This document shows, in pieces, positions 46,788 to 57,089 of a stretch of 64,000 nt of DNA; the first letter of the stretch is position 1, and each line of letters starts with the position of its first letter. A program made the translations under genes and the position numbers. Origin of the DNA: Lepidostoma basale. Taxonomy: Eukaryota; Arthropoda; Insecta; Trichoptera; Lepidostomatidae. The notes under the pieces were generated by a model. It saw only the letters and a list, made by a program, of their open reading frames with translations, ran no database searches and was not told the DNA's origin. The stretch lies in assembly GCA_022606425.2 (NCBI GenBank), contig JAHDVF020000982.1, forward strand, positions 992,001-1,056,000, written 5' to 3'.

Positions 46788-49517
46788 TTGTCTTTCCTAT
46801 ATCAGAATGTTCGTGGATTGAGGACAAAATGCTCGAAATTCTTCTCCAATGTCTCAGTGAGTGACGCTAACATAATCGCTCTCACTGAGACTTGGCTGAA
46901 TTCGAGCGTCCTCTCCTCTGAGCTTTTTGATATAGAGAACTTTAATGTGTTTCGCAGAGATCGAGCAGGCGACAGTGGCCACAGTCGCGGTGGCGGCTGC
47001 TTGTTGGCGGTCGGGAGGGGGGATGCGCTGAGGGCTGAGCGCGTCCCCAATCTTGAATCAGTCAATGAGGATCTCTGGGTAAAACTTATGTATGGGGTAA
47101 ATCATGTAACATATATATGTGTTACATATATACCACCGGGGTCTAATTGGGAAATTTATAACCGATTATTTGATGCGATGCATACGAGCTTCAATCTGTT
47201 CGGAGGTAAAAATGTCATTGTGATGGGCGACTTTAACCTGCACTCTGCTCATGGGATCGACAATGTCCAGCGTGACTTGGAGTACCTATGCGCAGTTTTT
47301 GGGCTTGCCCAGCACAATGTCGTTTTGAACTCAGATTCCAGAACCTTGGACTTGATTTTGAGTAACATAAAGTTGCAAGTTTTCAGATCAATGTCCCCAT
47401 TAGTCTCTGAAGATGATTACCATCCCGCGCTAGAATTTGAGTACTCTGGTAAAGATAACCCTGGTGTTACCAGAGTGCCGCGACATAATACAGAAATCTT
47501 CAGAGGATGGAACTTCAGTCAGGGTGATTTTCTGAAGCTGTACCAGCTGATGACTCAACTTGAGACCTGGAGCGACATGTGTAACTTGACCACCGTAAAT
47601 GATGCCTTACAGTATTTTTACAGTGAAATTTATAAATTGTTTGATTTGTGCTTTCCCAGAAAACGCATAAGCAATGGTGGACGGAGATATCCGAGGTGGT
47701 TTTCCAGGGAAATCATCGCGGACATTAAGACCAAACATGCCCATCATGTGAGGTGGAAGGCTACTGGTTGTCGGAGTGAGTACGAACTTTTCAGTCTGTA
47801 CCGCTCGGTGGTGAGACGCAATGTTCGATCAGCCTTTCGAACATATGTGGGCACCATTGAGGGCAATCTTATGGATGACCCTAGATCCTTCTGGAACTAC
47901 GTAAAAAGTCTACGAAAGGATGGGGGCATCCTAAACACTATGATGCATGGGGATAGGGAGGTTGAGGGTGTAGATATAGTGAATGCATTCGCTAAACACT
48001 TTCAATCTGTCTATAGCAATGTTCCCCCGCGGCTTAATTTCAATTCAGCGACTGAGTTAAGTGCCAATTGTTGTAGTCATGGCTTTGTCATATCGCAGAT
48101 AGAAGCAAATGATATTATATCCTCCATTAAAGCTATGAAGAATTCGCACTCGGTTGGTCCTGATTTTCTTCCCATTTACTTCTTAAAAGGCTGCTCTGAG
48201 CTCCTAATATCTCCGCTGTATTTTTTATTTAACCTATCGTTAAGTACAAATACTTTTCCTGATCTCTGGAAACTTTCCAGAATCAGTCCCATTTTCAAGA
48301 GCGGCGCAAAAGAGTCGGTCGAAAACTACAGACCTGTAGCGATACTGTCGGCTCCAGCCAAACTATTTGAATCAATTTTACACAAATTGATATTTCCCAA
48401 AGTCGACCCCTATATTATAACAGAACAACATGGATTCAGGAAGGGGCGCTCGACTGAAACTAATCTCATGGTATTCACAGATTACATTGCAAGGGCCTTG
48501 GATGATGGTCACCAAGTTGACTGTTCATATAATGATTTCTCAAAGGCCTTTGACACTGTGAACCACGACATTCTGATAGCAAAGCTATCTCAAATTGGAT
48601 TCTCTTCTCAGTTGATTATGTTTTTCATTAGTTACCTCGAGGGAAGAAAACAATACGTCTCATACGGAATTTTTCAATCGGAACCTTTTCTTGTAAATTC
48701 AGGGGTGCCACAAGGTTCAAACTTAGGGCCACTCCTCTTCACCATCTTCATAAATGATATTGCGAAGGTGATAAACTTCTCGCGATTTCTTTTATTTGCC
48801 GATGATCTGAAATTATTCCTGGAAATTAAAAATCCTGGAGACTGTCTTCGCCTCCAGTCGGACATCAATAATATTGTCAACTGGAGTCACAGTAATCAAA
48901 TGCAATTCAATGTCTCTAAATGCGTTATGCTATCTTTTACAAGAGCATTGAGAACTGTGTATTATAGATACACAATGAACAACCAGCAACTAGCACATGT
49001 ATCTACGATGAGAGATCTCGGGATCATCTATGAGAGTAGGCTGACTTTTCGTGCACATGTTGAGAGAATTTGTGGCACTGCACTGAAGATGTTGGGCTTC
49101 ATCGTCCGGACCGGCAGAGTTTTCAGGGATCCCAATGTGCTCAGAGTCCTATACAACGCATTGGTTCGGAGCAGACTCGAAAGTGGTTCTGTGATATGGA
49201 GTCCTCACGAGGCGAGATATTCCATTATGCTGGAGAGGGTTCAGAAAAAATTTCTGAGGTATCTCTACATGAGGGAGTATGGTAGCTATCCTTGGCTCTA
49301 TCCCACGGCATTTCTTTTGGGAATGCTCGGAACCAATTCTCTACAGCTTCGAAGAGATGGACATCTAATTACCCATTTCTTTAGATTAATTAGGGGATAC
49401 TTCGAGAACTCGGCCGTACTGGAGGGTGTTCGGCTTTTTGTCCCCGATAGATATCTCCGACAGCGACAGCACAGATTGTTTTACCTACCGGCTGCCAGAA
49501 CCAATCTGCCTCTGTGA
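46788..49517 (+). CDS. LINE D ORF2: endonuclease-reverse transcriptase, C-terminus frameshifted
   Basis: 909 codons in the same frame as ORF1, with only TGA (46767-46769) between them. The listed first codon is TTG and no ATG occurs before the endonuclease. Endonuclease: YQNVRGLRTK at the start, E34 in LTETW, GDFN at 147-150, DDYHP with H212. Reverse transcriptase: ENYRPVAILSAPAKLFE, NDFSKAFD with D583 and D589, GVPQGSNLGPLLF, FADD at 670-673. The C-terminal tail runs to RQRQHRLFYLPAARTNLPL. Other copies (22.98 kb, 34.57 kb) have one more G near 49513 and continue about 35 residues; here the loss of that G gives an early stop. The catalytic parts look intact. Confidence 0.9.
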   Translation: MSFLYQNVRGLRTKCSKFFSNVSVSDANIIALTETWLNSSVLSSELFDIENFNVFRRDRAGDSGHSRGGGCLLAVGRGDALRAERVPNLESVNEDLWVKLMYGVNHVTYICVTYIPPGSNWEIYNRLFDAMHTSFNLFGGKNVIVMGDFNLHSAHGIDNVQRDLEYLCAVFGLAQHNVVLNSDSRTLDLILSNIKLQVFRSMSPLVSEDDYHPALEFEYSGKDNPGVTRVPRHNTEIFRGWNFSQGDFLKLYQLMTQLETWSDMCNLTTVNDALQYFYSEIYKLFDLCFPRKRISNGGRRYPRWFSREIIADIKTKHAHHVRWKATGCRSEYELFSLYRSVVRRNVRSAFRTYVGTIEGNLMDDPRSFWNYVKSLRKDGGILNTMMHGDREVEGVDIVNAFAKHFQSVYSNVPPRLNFNSATELSANCCSHGFVISQIEANDIISSIKAMKNSHSVGPDFLPIYFLKGCSELLISPLYFLFNLSLSTNTFPDLWKLSRISPIFKSGAKESVENYRPVAILSAPAKLFESILHKLIFPKVDPYIITEQHGFRKGRSTETNLMVFTDYIARALDDGHQVDCSYNDFSKAFDTVNHDILIAKLSQIGFSSQLIMFFISYLEGRKQYVSYGIFQSEPFLVNSGVPQGSNLGPLLFTIFINDIAKVINFSRFLLFADDLKLFLEIKNPGDCLRLQSDINNIVNWSHSNQMQFNVSKCVMLSFTRALRTVYYRYTMNNQQLAHVSTMRDLGIIYESRLTFRAHVERICGTALKMLGFIVRTGRVFRDPNVLRVLYNALVRSRLESGSVIWSPHEARYSIMLERVQKKFLRYLYMREYGSYPWLYPTAFLLGMLGTNSLQLRRDGHLITHFFRLIRGYFENSAVLEGVRLFVPDRYLRQRQHRLFYLPAARTNLPL

Positions 49518-49799
49518 CACCGGTGGGAAGAGCAATTAGTCTGCTGAACGCGGTCTCCTCGGAGATCGACGTCTTTCATGTTAGTGAAAGTACGTTCAGA
49601 AGGCAAATACTCTTAATTCTGGAGAGTATCCTGTCTTCCTAATGTTGAACCATCTCTTATGCGTTTCTGGTAGTATACTATATATAATATATTATTTTAC
49701 CTGTTCTCAATAGATGCCTTAAAAATAAATTTTGTAATGTCTGTTGATGAAATAAACTGATTTGATTGATTTGATTGATTGATTGATTGAATAATATCA

Positions 49800-50340
49800 G
49801 AACTGTGAAAATATTAACACTTTACCAAAAGGGACAAATATTAATATGTACTCGTTGTCTTGAACGTACTATACATTTTGCCTAGGTGCCTTTATCATAC
49901 GTAAAATCTCGTAATGTCTCGCCCCGCCGGCTGCGGCGCGCAGACAAGTTTATACTTGATGTCCAGTTGCTCGTATGCTGTGACGCATTCCATATCAGAA
50001 ATCACATGGTTCCAGAAAAAAATTAATAATGATATGTTTTTCAAATAATCCATGTATGTTATAGATATCGATCTATTCCTAATGAAATTCCCTACAAGAT
50101 GACATAAATTAAATTTTGATTCATCTAGTCATATGCTGATATTTAGATAAAGTTAGCGGTAAACTGAACTTACCACATGGGAGCGAGCGTTTTGTTTTGA
50201 ACACGGTACGTTAAGGGTTAACTTGCGCGATAATTCAAAATATTATTTTATTCGTAGACGGCTCAAACGCGCAAAAAACATGGTTTTATTATAGATTTTT
50301 TAAGGCAAGCCCGGCTTTTCGGCTTGTATGGAAGTACCGC
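49800..50340. other. No gene seen; GC-rich patch
   Basis: 49918-49945 is GC-rich (CCCGCCGGCTGCGGCGCGC). Otherwise AT-rich and unassigned. Confidence 0.4.
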
Positions 50341-50344
50341 CTCT

Positions 50345-50735
50345 GTTACTACTTACCCCTTAGGAGAAACTGCGTGATTCTTAGTTAGTTAAATTTCCTT
50401 TCCAAATTAACAACGGAATTCTACGCCTAGTGCTTGAATAAAGTGATTTGTTCAGCAGTTTTTACACTCTGGCAACACTGAATTAATTAATTCGAACTTT
50501 GAATCCCTTGTTTCAGCTAACGTAGACTTGCGATACATGCTACGAACATTGTTTAATTAACATCTCCGACGCAGGCATAACTTCGGCTTCCTTACCTGAG
50601 TTTGCGTATGTAGCATTTGCCACTCTATTCGGCCTGATAATAAGCAAAGTTCGGCCATCTTGTGCTCAGATGTACACTGGAACTCAGTACTCAGTCAGTA
50701 AAATAAATCTGAAATCATACGCAGAGGCACCGCCG
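50345..50735 (+). repeat. Bare LINE A tail, then unassigned sequence
   Basis: 50345-50395 (CTTACCCCTTAGGAGAAAC, TGCGTGATTCTTAGTTAGTT) is all that is left of a LINE A end. 50400-50735 has no feature I can assign. Confidence 0.5.
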
Positions 50736-50739
50736 AACC

Positions 50740-51230
50740 GAGATCACATTGCGTCTACTTTACGATAAAGCAGCTCTAAACATGACATACGGACTAGAGA
50801 CGACAACTCTTACAGCAAACAGTTTCCACAGGCTCAAGTGTACACAGAGGTCCATGGAAAGACAGATACTTGGTGTGAGCTTGCATGACCGCATAAGAAA
50901 TGAAGAAATCAGACGCCGCACCAGGGTTGCTGACGTCATGGACCGAGTGGCAAAATTGAAATGGCAATGGGCTGGACACTTGGCTAGACAGGGTGGCAAC
51001 AGATGGGCACCCAGGATACTCAGTTGGAGACCATGGGAAAATAGACGAAGTGTCGGAAGGCCACCGATGAGATGGACCGATGATATTATCAAAAGGGTTG
51101 GAAAATCTTGGATACAAAAGGGGCAGGATAGAGACGAGTGGAAGAAATTGGAAGAGGCCTATATCTAGCAGCGGAGGGAAGAAGGCTAGCAAAGAAGAAG
51201 AAGAAGAAGAAGAAGAAGCTCTAAGCAGGG
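50740..51230 (+). pseudogene. LINE C-type fragment with GAA tail
   Basis: Frame 50749-51168: RLLYDKAALNMTYGLETTTL, SMERQILGVSLHDRIRNEEI, RRRTRVADVMDRVAKLKWQW, AGHLARQGGNRW, SVGRPPMRWTDDIIKRVG, GQDRDEWKKLEEAYI and stop, followed by AGAAGAAGAAG repeats (51195-51218). The frame is unbroken, so this is a fairly young tail. Confidence 0.85.
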
Positions 51231-51289
51231 ATGTTGTGCTGCAACTAAACCATTCTAGTAGGCTTTCATATAGGCGTCATATAGAAGAG

Positions 51290-51395
51290 GCGTGAGAGTT
51301 ATGTCAGGTAGAACAATGTGGCGATCCATCCTCTCTGCCTACCCCTCCGGAGAAACGGCGTGATGGTTGATTAGTTAGTTAGCTAGTTATATTGT
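51290..51395 (+). pseudogene. LINE A3 3' end
   Basis: GTCAGGTAGAACAATGTGGC, GATCCATCCTCTCTGCCTAC, CGGAGAAACGGCGTGATGG, TTGATTAGTTAGTTAGCTAG. Confidence 0.75.
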
Positions 51396-51779
51396 ATAAT
51401 GTCGCGATGTCACGAAATTGTCAACATACACCGCTGTATTGTTGTGATATCGCATAATTATCACAGTTTACCCTAATCTAATATTTTATTATGTAGGAAA
51501 ATAAAATGGTTGCTATTTAATAAGATATATTTCTCTGCATCTTGAAAACAAATGGCCGGTCTTTTATACATATTTCGTGATAATAAAATCCTCATATCGC
51601 TTTTGTCTCGAGGAATTTTCGGGAGTAATGTCATTGGCAAATAAGCGGTCAGGATATTAAATCATTTCTCAAGTAAAATATGTCCCCACTTAATATTAAA
51701 TACATTTGTAATACGGCATAAAAATAATTTATACGTAATTTAGTATATTCGATATATGGTTCTTATTATTATTTTCTTA
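51396..51779. other. No gene seen
   Basis: AT-rich; TGTCGCGATGTCACGAAATTG at 51402 looks like a very decayed hammerhead-type piece but is not callable. Confidence 0.4.
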
Positions 51780-51957
51780 GTGGTGGATCAATATGTGTAC
51801 CTTGGTCATCTGTTGGCTTTTGGAAGAGGGGGTCAAGTCAAGGAGATTGATAGGAGAATACAGCTCGGTTAGTCTGCATTCGGAAGGCTGGGCAACATCT
51901 TAAAGTCGGACATGCTACAAAATTTAAAAACAAAAGTGCTGGACCATTTATTTATTG
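51780..51957 (+). pseudogene. LINE C, 5' part
   Basis: Codons VDQYVYLGHLLAFGRGGQVK, EIDRRIQLG, a stop, SAFGRLGNILKSDMLQNLKT, KVLD, then broken by passenger DNA at GTGCTGGACCA. It resumes at 53183. Confidence 0.75.
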
Positions 51958-52627
51958 TAGGGTAACATACAGTGATTGTTAATACAAATGCAAATGAATA
52001 AACTTACAGTTAAATAAGAACATAGACATAGAAGGTTACCCGCCGCTTACTCGAAGCTGTTATAGGACGTTGCGGCGCCCCTTCGTCAGCTTCGCTCAAG
52101 CAATCTCTAGGCCCGCCCCCCATCCACGCAGGACTTACATTAGCTGGAGAATGCACCATTCCAGAAAAAAAGCAAAAGGGTATCTAGGCCACATTTATTC
52201 CAGTTTAATTTTAATCCACTTCTATGTCCCAATCTAACAAAACAAAGCAAAATATGGTACATGATTTTATGGGCTGTTATAAAATAAAACTTGGAATGAT
52301 GAAAGAAATAAAGAAATCTTAAGTAAATAGAGAAAACAGTCATGGAAACTAGGGACAGCAACACAGGGAACCTAACATTTGAATGTGTACAATTTAAAAA
52401 GAAAATTGATCCAAGAGGAAAGAACGGGGCCCCCGCAAGATGCTCCCTCTCCCCCGGCGAGGAGTCCGACACCCCCTCAAAGGGGCGGATGTACGACACA
52501 AGACGGCGACTTCCGGCAAGATAGTCGGCCGAGAAACCCACTAGTGCGATCCAGGAGCAGCAGCCCCTGTGATCGAGATTCTAATGCCATTTATGTGTAG
52601 CTATTTGAATCGGCCAAATGCATCTGC
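51958..52627 (+). repeat. Passenger sequence in LINE C, copy 2
   Basis: 51958-52258 is the inverse of 35243-35540. GTGCTGGACCA lies at each end (51947-51957 and 52632-52642). 52330-52600 adds unrelated-looking sequence with a GC-rich centre (CAGACGGCGACTTCCGGC). No convincing frame. Confidence 0.65.
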
Positions 52628-53182
52628 AAAGTGCTGGACCATATATAAGGTTCCCACCACCACCCGAGACTGTTATAGGACGCAGCGACGCCCTTTCGTC
52701 AGTCTCGCTGCACTATCTAGGCCTGTTCCTTGTCCATCCGGGACTTACGTTAATTTAATTTAGCCTTTTCTTGTCATCAATCAAAAGGGTGACAGACCAC
52801 ATTTAATCTATTCTTTTAACCTTATATATCTCCCGCGCGGCCTCACATCTCTTTATTATGAAATAAAATCAGAAGTAAATATTATATAAAGCACACCTTA
52901 AATTAGTAAAAAAAAAAAACACATTAAAATTATATAAAACACACATTAATTCACAATACACAATGGGACAAATATATAACAAACTAAATTTTAAAACAGG
53001 AAGAAGATGGTGTATGAGGGAGGCGGGAAGATGTTAAGTAAGAATAAATAAATTGGGATGAGATGGATGGAGGACAGGTTTTAGAAAGAGCAGAAATGAA
53101 TAAAAAAAAAAAAAACAGTATTTATAAAAGACACATTATAAACAGAAAAGTAGATCAGAACACACCCACCAAGGGGCAGTGC
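52628..53182 (+). repeat. Passenger sequence in LINE C, copy 3 (diverged)
   Basis: Starts and ends with GTGCTGGACCA (52632, 53181). 52665-52800 parallels copy 2 (GACTGTTATAGGACGCAGCG, CCTTTCGTCAGTCTCGCT, CATCCGGGACTTACGTTA). The rest, 52830-53160, is A-rich. Confidence 0.6.
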
Positions 53183-53605
53183 TGGACCAGTGTGTGTTAC
53201 CTGTGATGACCTATGGATGCGAGACATGAACGTTAACTAAAGAAGCAATGCAAAAATCAAAGTTGCACAACGGGCCATGGAAAGACCCATGTTGGGTATC
53301 TCGCTTAGAGACCATATACCCAACGTGGAGATTAGAAGACGCACCAGGGTCACCGATATAGAGATATGCATTGCGAGGATGAAGTGGCAATGGGCTGGAC
53401 ATGTGTGTCGACGGGATGATGGAAGATGGAGCCAGAGGGTTACTGAACGGAGACTATGGTTGGGCCGGAGAAGTGTCGGGAGACAGCCTACCAGGTGGAG
53501 CGATGATATTGTGCGGGGTCTGGAGACCACTGGCGAGAGACAGAGAAAGATGGCGTGAGGCTTACGTCCAGCAGTGGATGGAGACAAGCTGACAAAGAAT
53601 TCTAC
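53183..53605 (+). pseudogene. LINE C, 3' part
   Basis: LDQCVLPVMTYGCET, a stop, TLTKEAMQKSKL with a frameshift, then frame 53277-53558: MERPMLGISLRDHIPNVEIR, RRTRVTDIEICIARMKWQWA, GHVCRRDDGRW, RRSVGRQPTRWSDDIVRGLE. The last part runs RMREAYVQQWMETS in another frame. Confidence 0.8.
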
Positions 53606-53629
53606 CAGACCAAAGACAGGATGGCTTTA

Positions 53630-53820
53630 AATTTAAATAAAAATAACTATGCTTCGTATTTTAATAACCCTTTTCACAGACATGTTTCGGTTGTGATCCA
53701 AACTTTTTTAATGTACAAAATTGAGTTTGGTCATAACCGAAACATGTCTGTGAAAATCGTACTAAAGTGTTGTAAAATACGAAGTGAAGTTATTTTTAAA
53801 GCTTGGTTTTTATTTACAAT
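53630..53820. repeat. HHR-derived foldback
   Basis: ACAGACATGTTTCGGTTGTG (53676) and its inverse TAACCGAAACATGTCTGTGA (53728) face each other. Neither has a CUGANGA core. Confidence 0.6.
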
Positions 53821-53825
53821 GTTTC

Positions 53826-54525
53826 AAACCCGGGACCTTCAATGTGGCAATCATAACTGTTGCCACCCTTCTACGAAGGCCGTCAATTATAAAACTAACT
53901 AACTAACTAACCATCACGCCGTCTCCCTGAAGGGGTAGGCAGAAAGAATGGACTGCGACACTTTTCTTTCCTGACATATTTCTCTTGCTTCCTCAACATT
54001 CACACATCGTGTCATGCACGCGCGTCGATTTCTCTGACTCCTGACATGGCCGACATTCAATATTTGATTTATTTGATCGTGCCACGTTTTCCTCGGATTT
54101 TCTCTATACCTGGTTCCATTTACATCGTTAACATATATATATTTTTACCATTCTTTCTTCATTCATTCTTTCCATATGTCCAAACCATCTTAATGATCCT
54201 TTCATTATTTTGTTCATAAAACCATCATTCGCACCGCATATACTTCTTATATTTTCATTCGGTACTCTATCATACACAGAGTATCCACACATTCGTCTAA
54301 GAGATCTCATTTCTACTGGATTTATTCTACTTTCATCCTTCTTTTGCCAGTTCCATGCTTCGCTTCCATACATAAGGGTCGGAAAGATCTCTTTTTCGTG
54401 TTGTAAAAATAAGTGTATTTATATTTATTCAACCATGATTTTTATCCACAATTTTATCGAACCCGGGACCTTCAATGTGGAAATGATAACTGTTGCCACC
54501 CTTCTACGAAGGCCGTCAATTATAA
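53826..54525 (-). repeat. Two T1 SINE heads flanking LINE A1
   Basis: T1 copies at 53826-53886 and 54462-54522 (minus: CTTCGTAGAAGGGTGGCAAC, CATTGAAGGTCCCGGGTT, ending in GGTTCGA or GGTTTGA) lie on either side of the LINE A1 at 53892-54385. Both end in GGCCGTCAATTATAA on the plus strand. The best explanation is independent T1 insertions, or a duplication around the A1 insertion. Confidence 0.6.
53892..54385 (-). pseudogene. LINE A1 fragment
   Basis: Frame 54373-54128: MYGSEAWNWQKKDESRINPV, EMRSLRRMCGYSVYDRVPNE, NIRSICGANDGFMNKIMKGS, LRWFGHMERMNEERMVKIYI, then an indel. The rest (NGTRYRENPRKTWHDQI to FRETA) is shifted. The tail AACTAACTAACTAACC is at 53892. Confidence 0.85.
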
Positions 54526-54859
54526 TTTAAACTTATTTACTTCTGTCTTGGGTGTGAACAATATAAATATTATTTGGCATTTGAAATTTGAGGAATAGAT
54601 TTGAACGAGTTTTAAAATCAATTTTCCCCGGCCAAATTAAACAGAGATTCTTTGACCCAATTAGATATATTATGTAAAAGGTCATTTGATAAATATGTAG
54701 TTGAGCGTGTGAAGCCGTGTCTAGCGATTAGCTTTGCGGGTGTGAGCAGTGATATTCAAAATAAAAACTTATTTAAAACTCTATAACACCAGAAGTTATA
54801 AAAAACAATGTGAAAGCGAGATCTTTCGGACAAACGTGCCAGAAATATAGGGTTTTTCA
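54526..54859. other. No gene seen
   Basis: AT-rich, no assignable feature. Confidence 0.4.
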
Positions 54860-55404
54860 TTAACCTTTCCCTTACGGTGCTAAAATAAAAACGTGCGTTC
54901 CGGTGTAGGGTAGTCAGTACGCGTTAAAAAATTAGCGATTTTAAATCGGAAAAATAGGAACATTCATAGCTAATCCCCTTATATAATTACAATTAAAGTA
55001 AAAAATTATAATAATTGATATTTGATTGCTAAAAACATTAAAAACCATCTGGCAACGCTCACGGAACGGGCATAGGTCCGCTCTGGTTGAAAGCCCGAAA
55101 GCGATTGCCGGCGACGGCGGGACGGCGAGAGTGAGAACATTGAGCAAGAACATATGCAAGAGTGAGATGCAAATATAGTGTCGCGTACTCAGCGCTACGA
55201 ATTTCGTTTCCGATGTTCACAAAATACCTCCGATGTACCCGATGAATTCTGATTATTATTAATATTATTTTTTTAATCAATGCGTAAATATATTATGGAG
55301 GAATATGTAAAACCTTAACCTTGTATTTATTAAATGTATAGATATATTGATGGTTATTAGAAGCAACGTGTAGAAGATACCCATCACAGGGAAGGGAGGG
55401 TTAA
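54860..55404. mobile_element. TTAA MITE (piggyBac-like), copy 2
   Basis: TTAA at 54860-54863 and 55401-55404. Sequence matches 21820-22368 along its length with scattered differences. Two independent TTAA-flanked copies with different neighbours confirm mobility and boundaries. Confidence 0.85.
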
Positions 55405-55439
55405 GAACGCTCAAAGTTATTTAAGTTATTGCGGCCATG

Positions 55440-55975
55440 TTGTTAATGCGTATCATTTCGAGAAAGCTCAAGCTCCAAATATTCAGCAGTAGCGCGGTAG
55501 ATTTCCAAGTCTAACGCTACTGCTACACGGATGTCTACTGCTACACGGATGTGAGACTTGGAAATCTACCGCGGACGTTATTGTAAAACTCCAGGTGTTT
55601 ATAAATAGGTGCCTTCGCTCAATATTCAAGATCTATTGGCCCAAAATAGTGTCAAACGCCGTTCTCTGGACCATGGCAGGCGAAAAGCCAATTAGAGAAC
55701 AAGTCGCTAGACGCAAATGGCAGTGGATCGGTCACACTCTGAGACGGAACCCAGCCTGCATCGCTCAGGGCGCACTAGACTGGTCTCCTATGGGGGGAAA
55801 GAGGAAACGAGGCAGACCTAGAGCCACCTGGAGAAGAGCCCTGCAGGACGAGGTTAAGGGAGCAGGCCTCACTTGGGATGATGTTAGGCATCAGGTATGC
55901 GATAAAGTCGGGTGGAGAAGGTTCTTTGAGGCCCTATGGACCACGGAGGTGTGACAGGACAAAAATATGAAGAAG
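55440..55975 (+). pseudogene. LINE H fragment with a 5' foldback
   Basis: Codons SRKLKLQIFSS at 55460, then a small palindrome (GCGGTAGATTTCCAAGTCT at 55495 versus AGACTTGGAAATCTACCGC at 55550), then frame 55595-55954: FINRCLRSIFKIYWPKIVSN, MAGEKPIREQVARRKWQWIG, HTLRRNPACIAQGALDWSPM, GGKRKRGRPRATWRRALQDE, TWDDVRHQVCDKVGWRRFFE and stop. This tail is complete and open. Confidence 0.85.
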
Positions 55976-55999
55976 AGATCCAAGAAACGATAATATAGC

Positions 56000-56825
56000 G
56001 TTATGTTTTTCGTTCTCGTTGCGGATAGTGCGGACGAATTACAAGTCTTGGTGTCGAGAATGTATGAGGTATGCAAGTCGAACGATTTAATGATGAATGT
56101 CGGAAAGTCAAAGGTGTTAGTTTTTGAAAGGGAAGAGCAAATGACAGTTTATAATATAAGTGTAAATGAAGAGAACTTGGAACAGGTGAGGGAATTTGTG
56201 TATTTAGGTAGCATGTTCACAACGGATGGCCGAACGGACAGTGATGTTGAAAGAGGGGTTGGTGCGGGTAACAAAGTGAATGGAGCTTTAAATGTAGTTA
56301 TTGGAAACAAGAATTTATCAATGAAAGCGAAAATGGCCATTCACAATGGAGTTCTAGTCCCAACCCTTATGTATGGAAGCGAAGCATGGAACTGGCAGAA
56401 GAAAGATGAGAGCAGAATAAATGCGGTAGAGATGAGGTCCCTAAGACGTATGTGTGGTAGAACGATGTACGACAGAACCTCAAATGCTGATATTAGGAAG
56501 GAATGTAGAGCGAAATAAGGTATTATGAACAAAATTATGAAAGGTTCGCTGCGTTGGTTCGGACATATGGAGCGCATGGGTGAAGAAAGAATGGTTAAAA
56601 AAGTATACATTAACGATGTAAATGGAGTAAGGAGTCGAGGTGGACCGAGGAAAACATGGCATGACCAAATTAATCAAATATTAAAGGTTGGTCATGTCAG
56701 AAGCCGGAAGAATCCATGTGCGTGTATGACTCGATGTATGAATGTGGAGGAAGCTAGAGACTACCTCTCTATGACTACCCCTGCGGGAAAACGGCGTGAT
56801 GGTTTGTTGTTGTTGTTGTTGTTTT
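56000..56825 (+). pseudogene. LINE A2 copy, one nonsense codon and a 3' deletion
   Basis: From ADSADELQVLVSRMYEVCKS to RSLRRMCGRTMYDRTSNADI, RKECRAK then TAA (56516-56518), where other copies have a glutamate codon. The same frame continues NKIMKGSLRWFGHMERMGEE, NGVRSRGGPRKTWHDQINQI, CMTRCMNVEEARD. About 40 bp (EVCQDRVVWRSILS) is then missing. The end is GATGGTTTG plus a (TTG)n run (56803-56822). Confidence 0.85.
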
Positions 56826-57089
56826 TAACATTTTTAAATTGTATATACCTGGATATGATAGGGTTAAAAATATTTTTCGGTTTGCTTTTTGCTAGTGCAA
56901 ATTTAAACGAAGTGAAAGGGTTATTATCGATCAATTTTTTTTTCTAAATTTAAACCCGTCCGATCCGATGCGGTGTTCAATGAGTTAGAATTAAAATTAA
57001 ACATAGTTATTAACCAATTATGGAGATTGCGATGAAGAGCAAAGATAGATTATGTGAAACTTAAAAAAAATATATATTTTTGACGTACG

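Larger units (their letters stand above)
45600..49795 (+). mobile_element. LINE D: near-complete Jockey/CR1-type non-LTR retrotransposon
   Basis: About 4.2 kb: short 5' UTR (with a repeated AACGCAACTTAATA), ORF1, ORF2, a 3' UTR of about 270 bp, and a 3' tail of TGATT/TTGA repeats (49760-49792). Fragments of the same family occur at 16.7, 22.8, 29.3, 30.0, 32.0, 34.3 and 60.8 kb. The 5' start is approximate. Confidence 0.85.
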
